A stretch of DNA of 64,000 bases from an uncultured Eggerthella sp. Its GTDB lineage: Bacteria; Actinomycetota; Coriobacteriia; Coriobacteriales; Eggerthellaceae. Each line of letters begins with the position of its first letter. The stretch's first letter is position 1. The translations under genes were made by a program, and so were the position numbers. Positions 63,714 to 64,000 of the stretch are shown in pieces. Under the pieces are notes generated by a model. That model was not told the DNA's origin. It worked only from the letters and a program-made list of their open reading frames with translations, and did no database searches. The stretch covers positions 1 through 64,000 of the forward strand of contig USPD01000001.1 of NCBI GenBank assembly GCA_900556585.1, written 5' to 3'.

Positions 63714-64000
63714 TTAATTCGATCCGAAGAAATGAAGGATTACGAAGGTGTACGGAATTATCAAAACAATGAAAATGCCTACAGTAATGGCTAGCTGACC
63801 CCATGCCCAATGAGTTTTAACCTCTTCAGCATCGTCTTCGATAACGTCCATTGCATCATCAAAGGTAACAATACCGAGCATGCGACCCGATTCGTCTACA
63901 ACAGGCATGGCGAGCAATCCATATTTAGAAATATCTGCTGCAACTTCATCTTCAGGCTCTTCTGGAAGAGACGTTATTAGGTCATCGAACATGATATCTT
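63714..64000 (-). CDS. CBS-domain membrane protein, C-terminal part (5' end outside window)
   Basis: The last ~95 residues of a minus-strand gene that continues past the right edge. Visible: the second half of a CBS pair (DDLITSLPEEPEDEVAADISKYGLLAMPVVDESGRMLGIVT is the span 63990-63868), then one C-terminal membrane segment (GQLAITVGIFIVLIIPYTFVI) and a short end. It resembles MgtE N-terminal/CBS proteins that sit next to NRAMP-type transporters in Coriobacteriia and may regulate or sense Mg2+ for that transporter. The stop is 16 bp before the transporter start, so the genes form an operon. Confidence 0.75.
   Translation of the reverse strand, partial: DIMFDDLITSLPEEPEDEVAADISKYGLLAMPVVDESGRMLGIVTFDDAMDVIEDDAEEVKTHWAWGQLAITVGIFIVLIIPYTFVILHFFGSN

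Overview
The window reads as a chromosomal stretch next to the replication origin of a low-GC member of the Actinobacteria, most likely class Coriobacteriia (Eggerthellaceae-like). The grounds are the order dnaA-dnaN-recF-dciA-gyrB-gyrA with a DciA (DUF721) gene, an anaerobic gene set (aldehyde ferredoxin oxidoreductase family enzyme, hydrogenase maturation genes, indolepyruvate:ferredoxin oxidoreductase), paired bacterial-PH-domain membrane proteins, and an NRAMP-related transporter beside a CBS-domain membrane protein. The taxon is inferred from gene content only; no rRNA gene is present. There are no insertion sequences, prophage or CRISPR arrays.

Layout. Positions 1-8.4 kb: end of dnaA, a dnaA-dnaN spacer with DnaA boxes, dnaN, recF, dciA, gyrB, gyrA, then a near-consensus parS site (8425-8440); a second parS-like site lies at 24778-24793. 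8.5-17.4 kb: bifunctional nuclease, tRNA-Ile, tRNA-Ala, typA, a parvulin-type lipoprotein foldase, an ABC ATPase, two tRNA-Ser genes separated by an unusual structured island (60-bp duplication of a tRNA 3' end, a three-hairpin element, a 193-bp long-armed hairpin), a conserved protein of unknown function, and rpsF-ssb-rpsR-rplI. 17.6-22.8 kb: a redox cluster (cytochrome b subunit, Tat-type four-cluster Fe-S protein, AOR-family pterin enzyme, small partner protein, ModE-like regulator) resembling the functionally obscure ydh cluster of enterobacteria. 22.9-31 kb: dnaB, an SbcD/YhaO-like nuclease with a YhaN-like ATPase, purA, purD, tRNA-Phe. 31-36.5 kb: pgi overlapping hypF, then hypC and hypD, without hypE.

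36.9-45.8 kb: two bacterial-PH-domain proteins, a PspC-domain protein, a secreted double-psi-barrel protein with a long leader, two RCK/TrkA-type K+ uptake regulators, purB, a HAD phosphatase and purE. 46-51.2 kb: iorA-iorB and a phenylacetate-CoA ligase, together an aryl-2-oxo acid fermentation route, then a lipoprotein amidase. 51.7-64 kb: glf, a universal stress protein, a GT2 glycosyltransferase, htpG under a perfect CIRCE operator, proC, an HdeD-like protein, an NhaC-family antiporter, 5-formyl-THF cyclo-ligase, an NRAMP-related (probably Mg/Mn) transporter and the C-terminal end of a CBS-domain membrane protein.

The most notable features beyond ordinary genes are the tRNA-Ser island, a recurrent inverted-repeat pair family (36662-36810 and 61166-61324), a further inverted-repeat pair at 51397-51565, intrinsic-terminator-like hairpins placed directly against start codons (gyrB, foldase, ABC ATPase) or inside a coding start (HAD gene), the AOR/ydh-like redox operon with a Shine-Dalgarno-sequestering leader, and an isoleucine at the classic quinolone-resistance position of GyrA.
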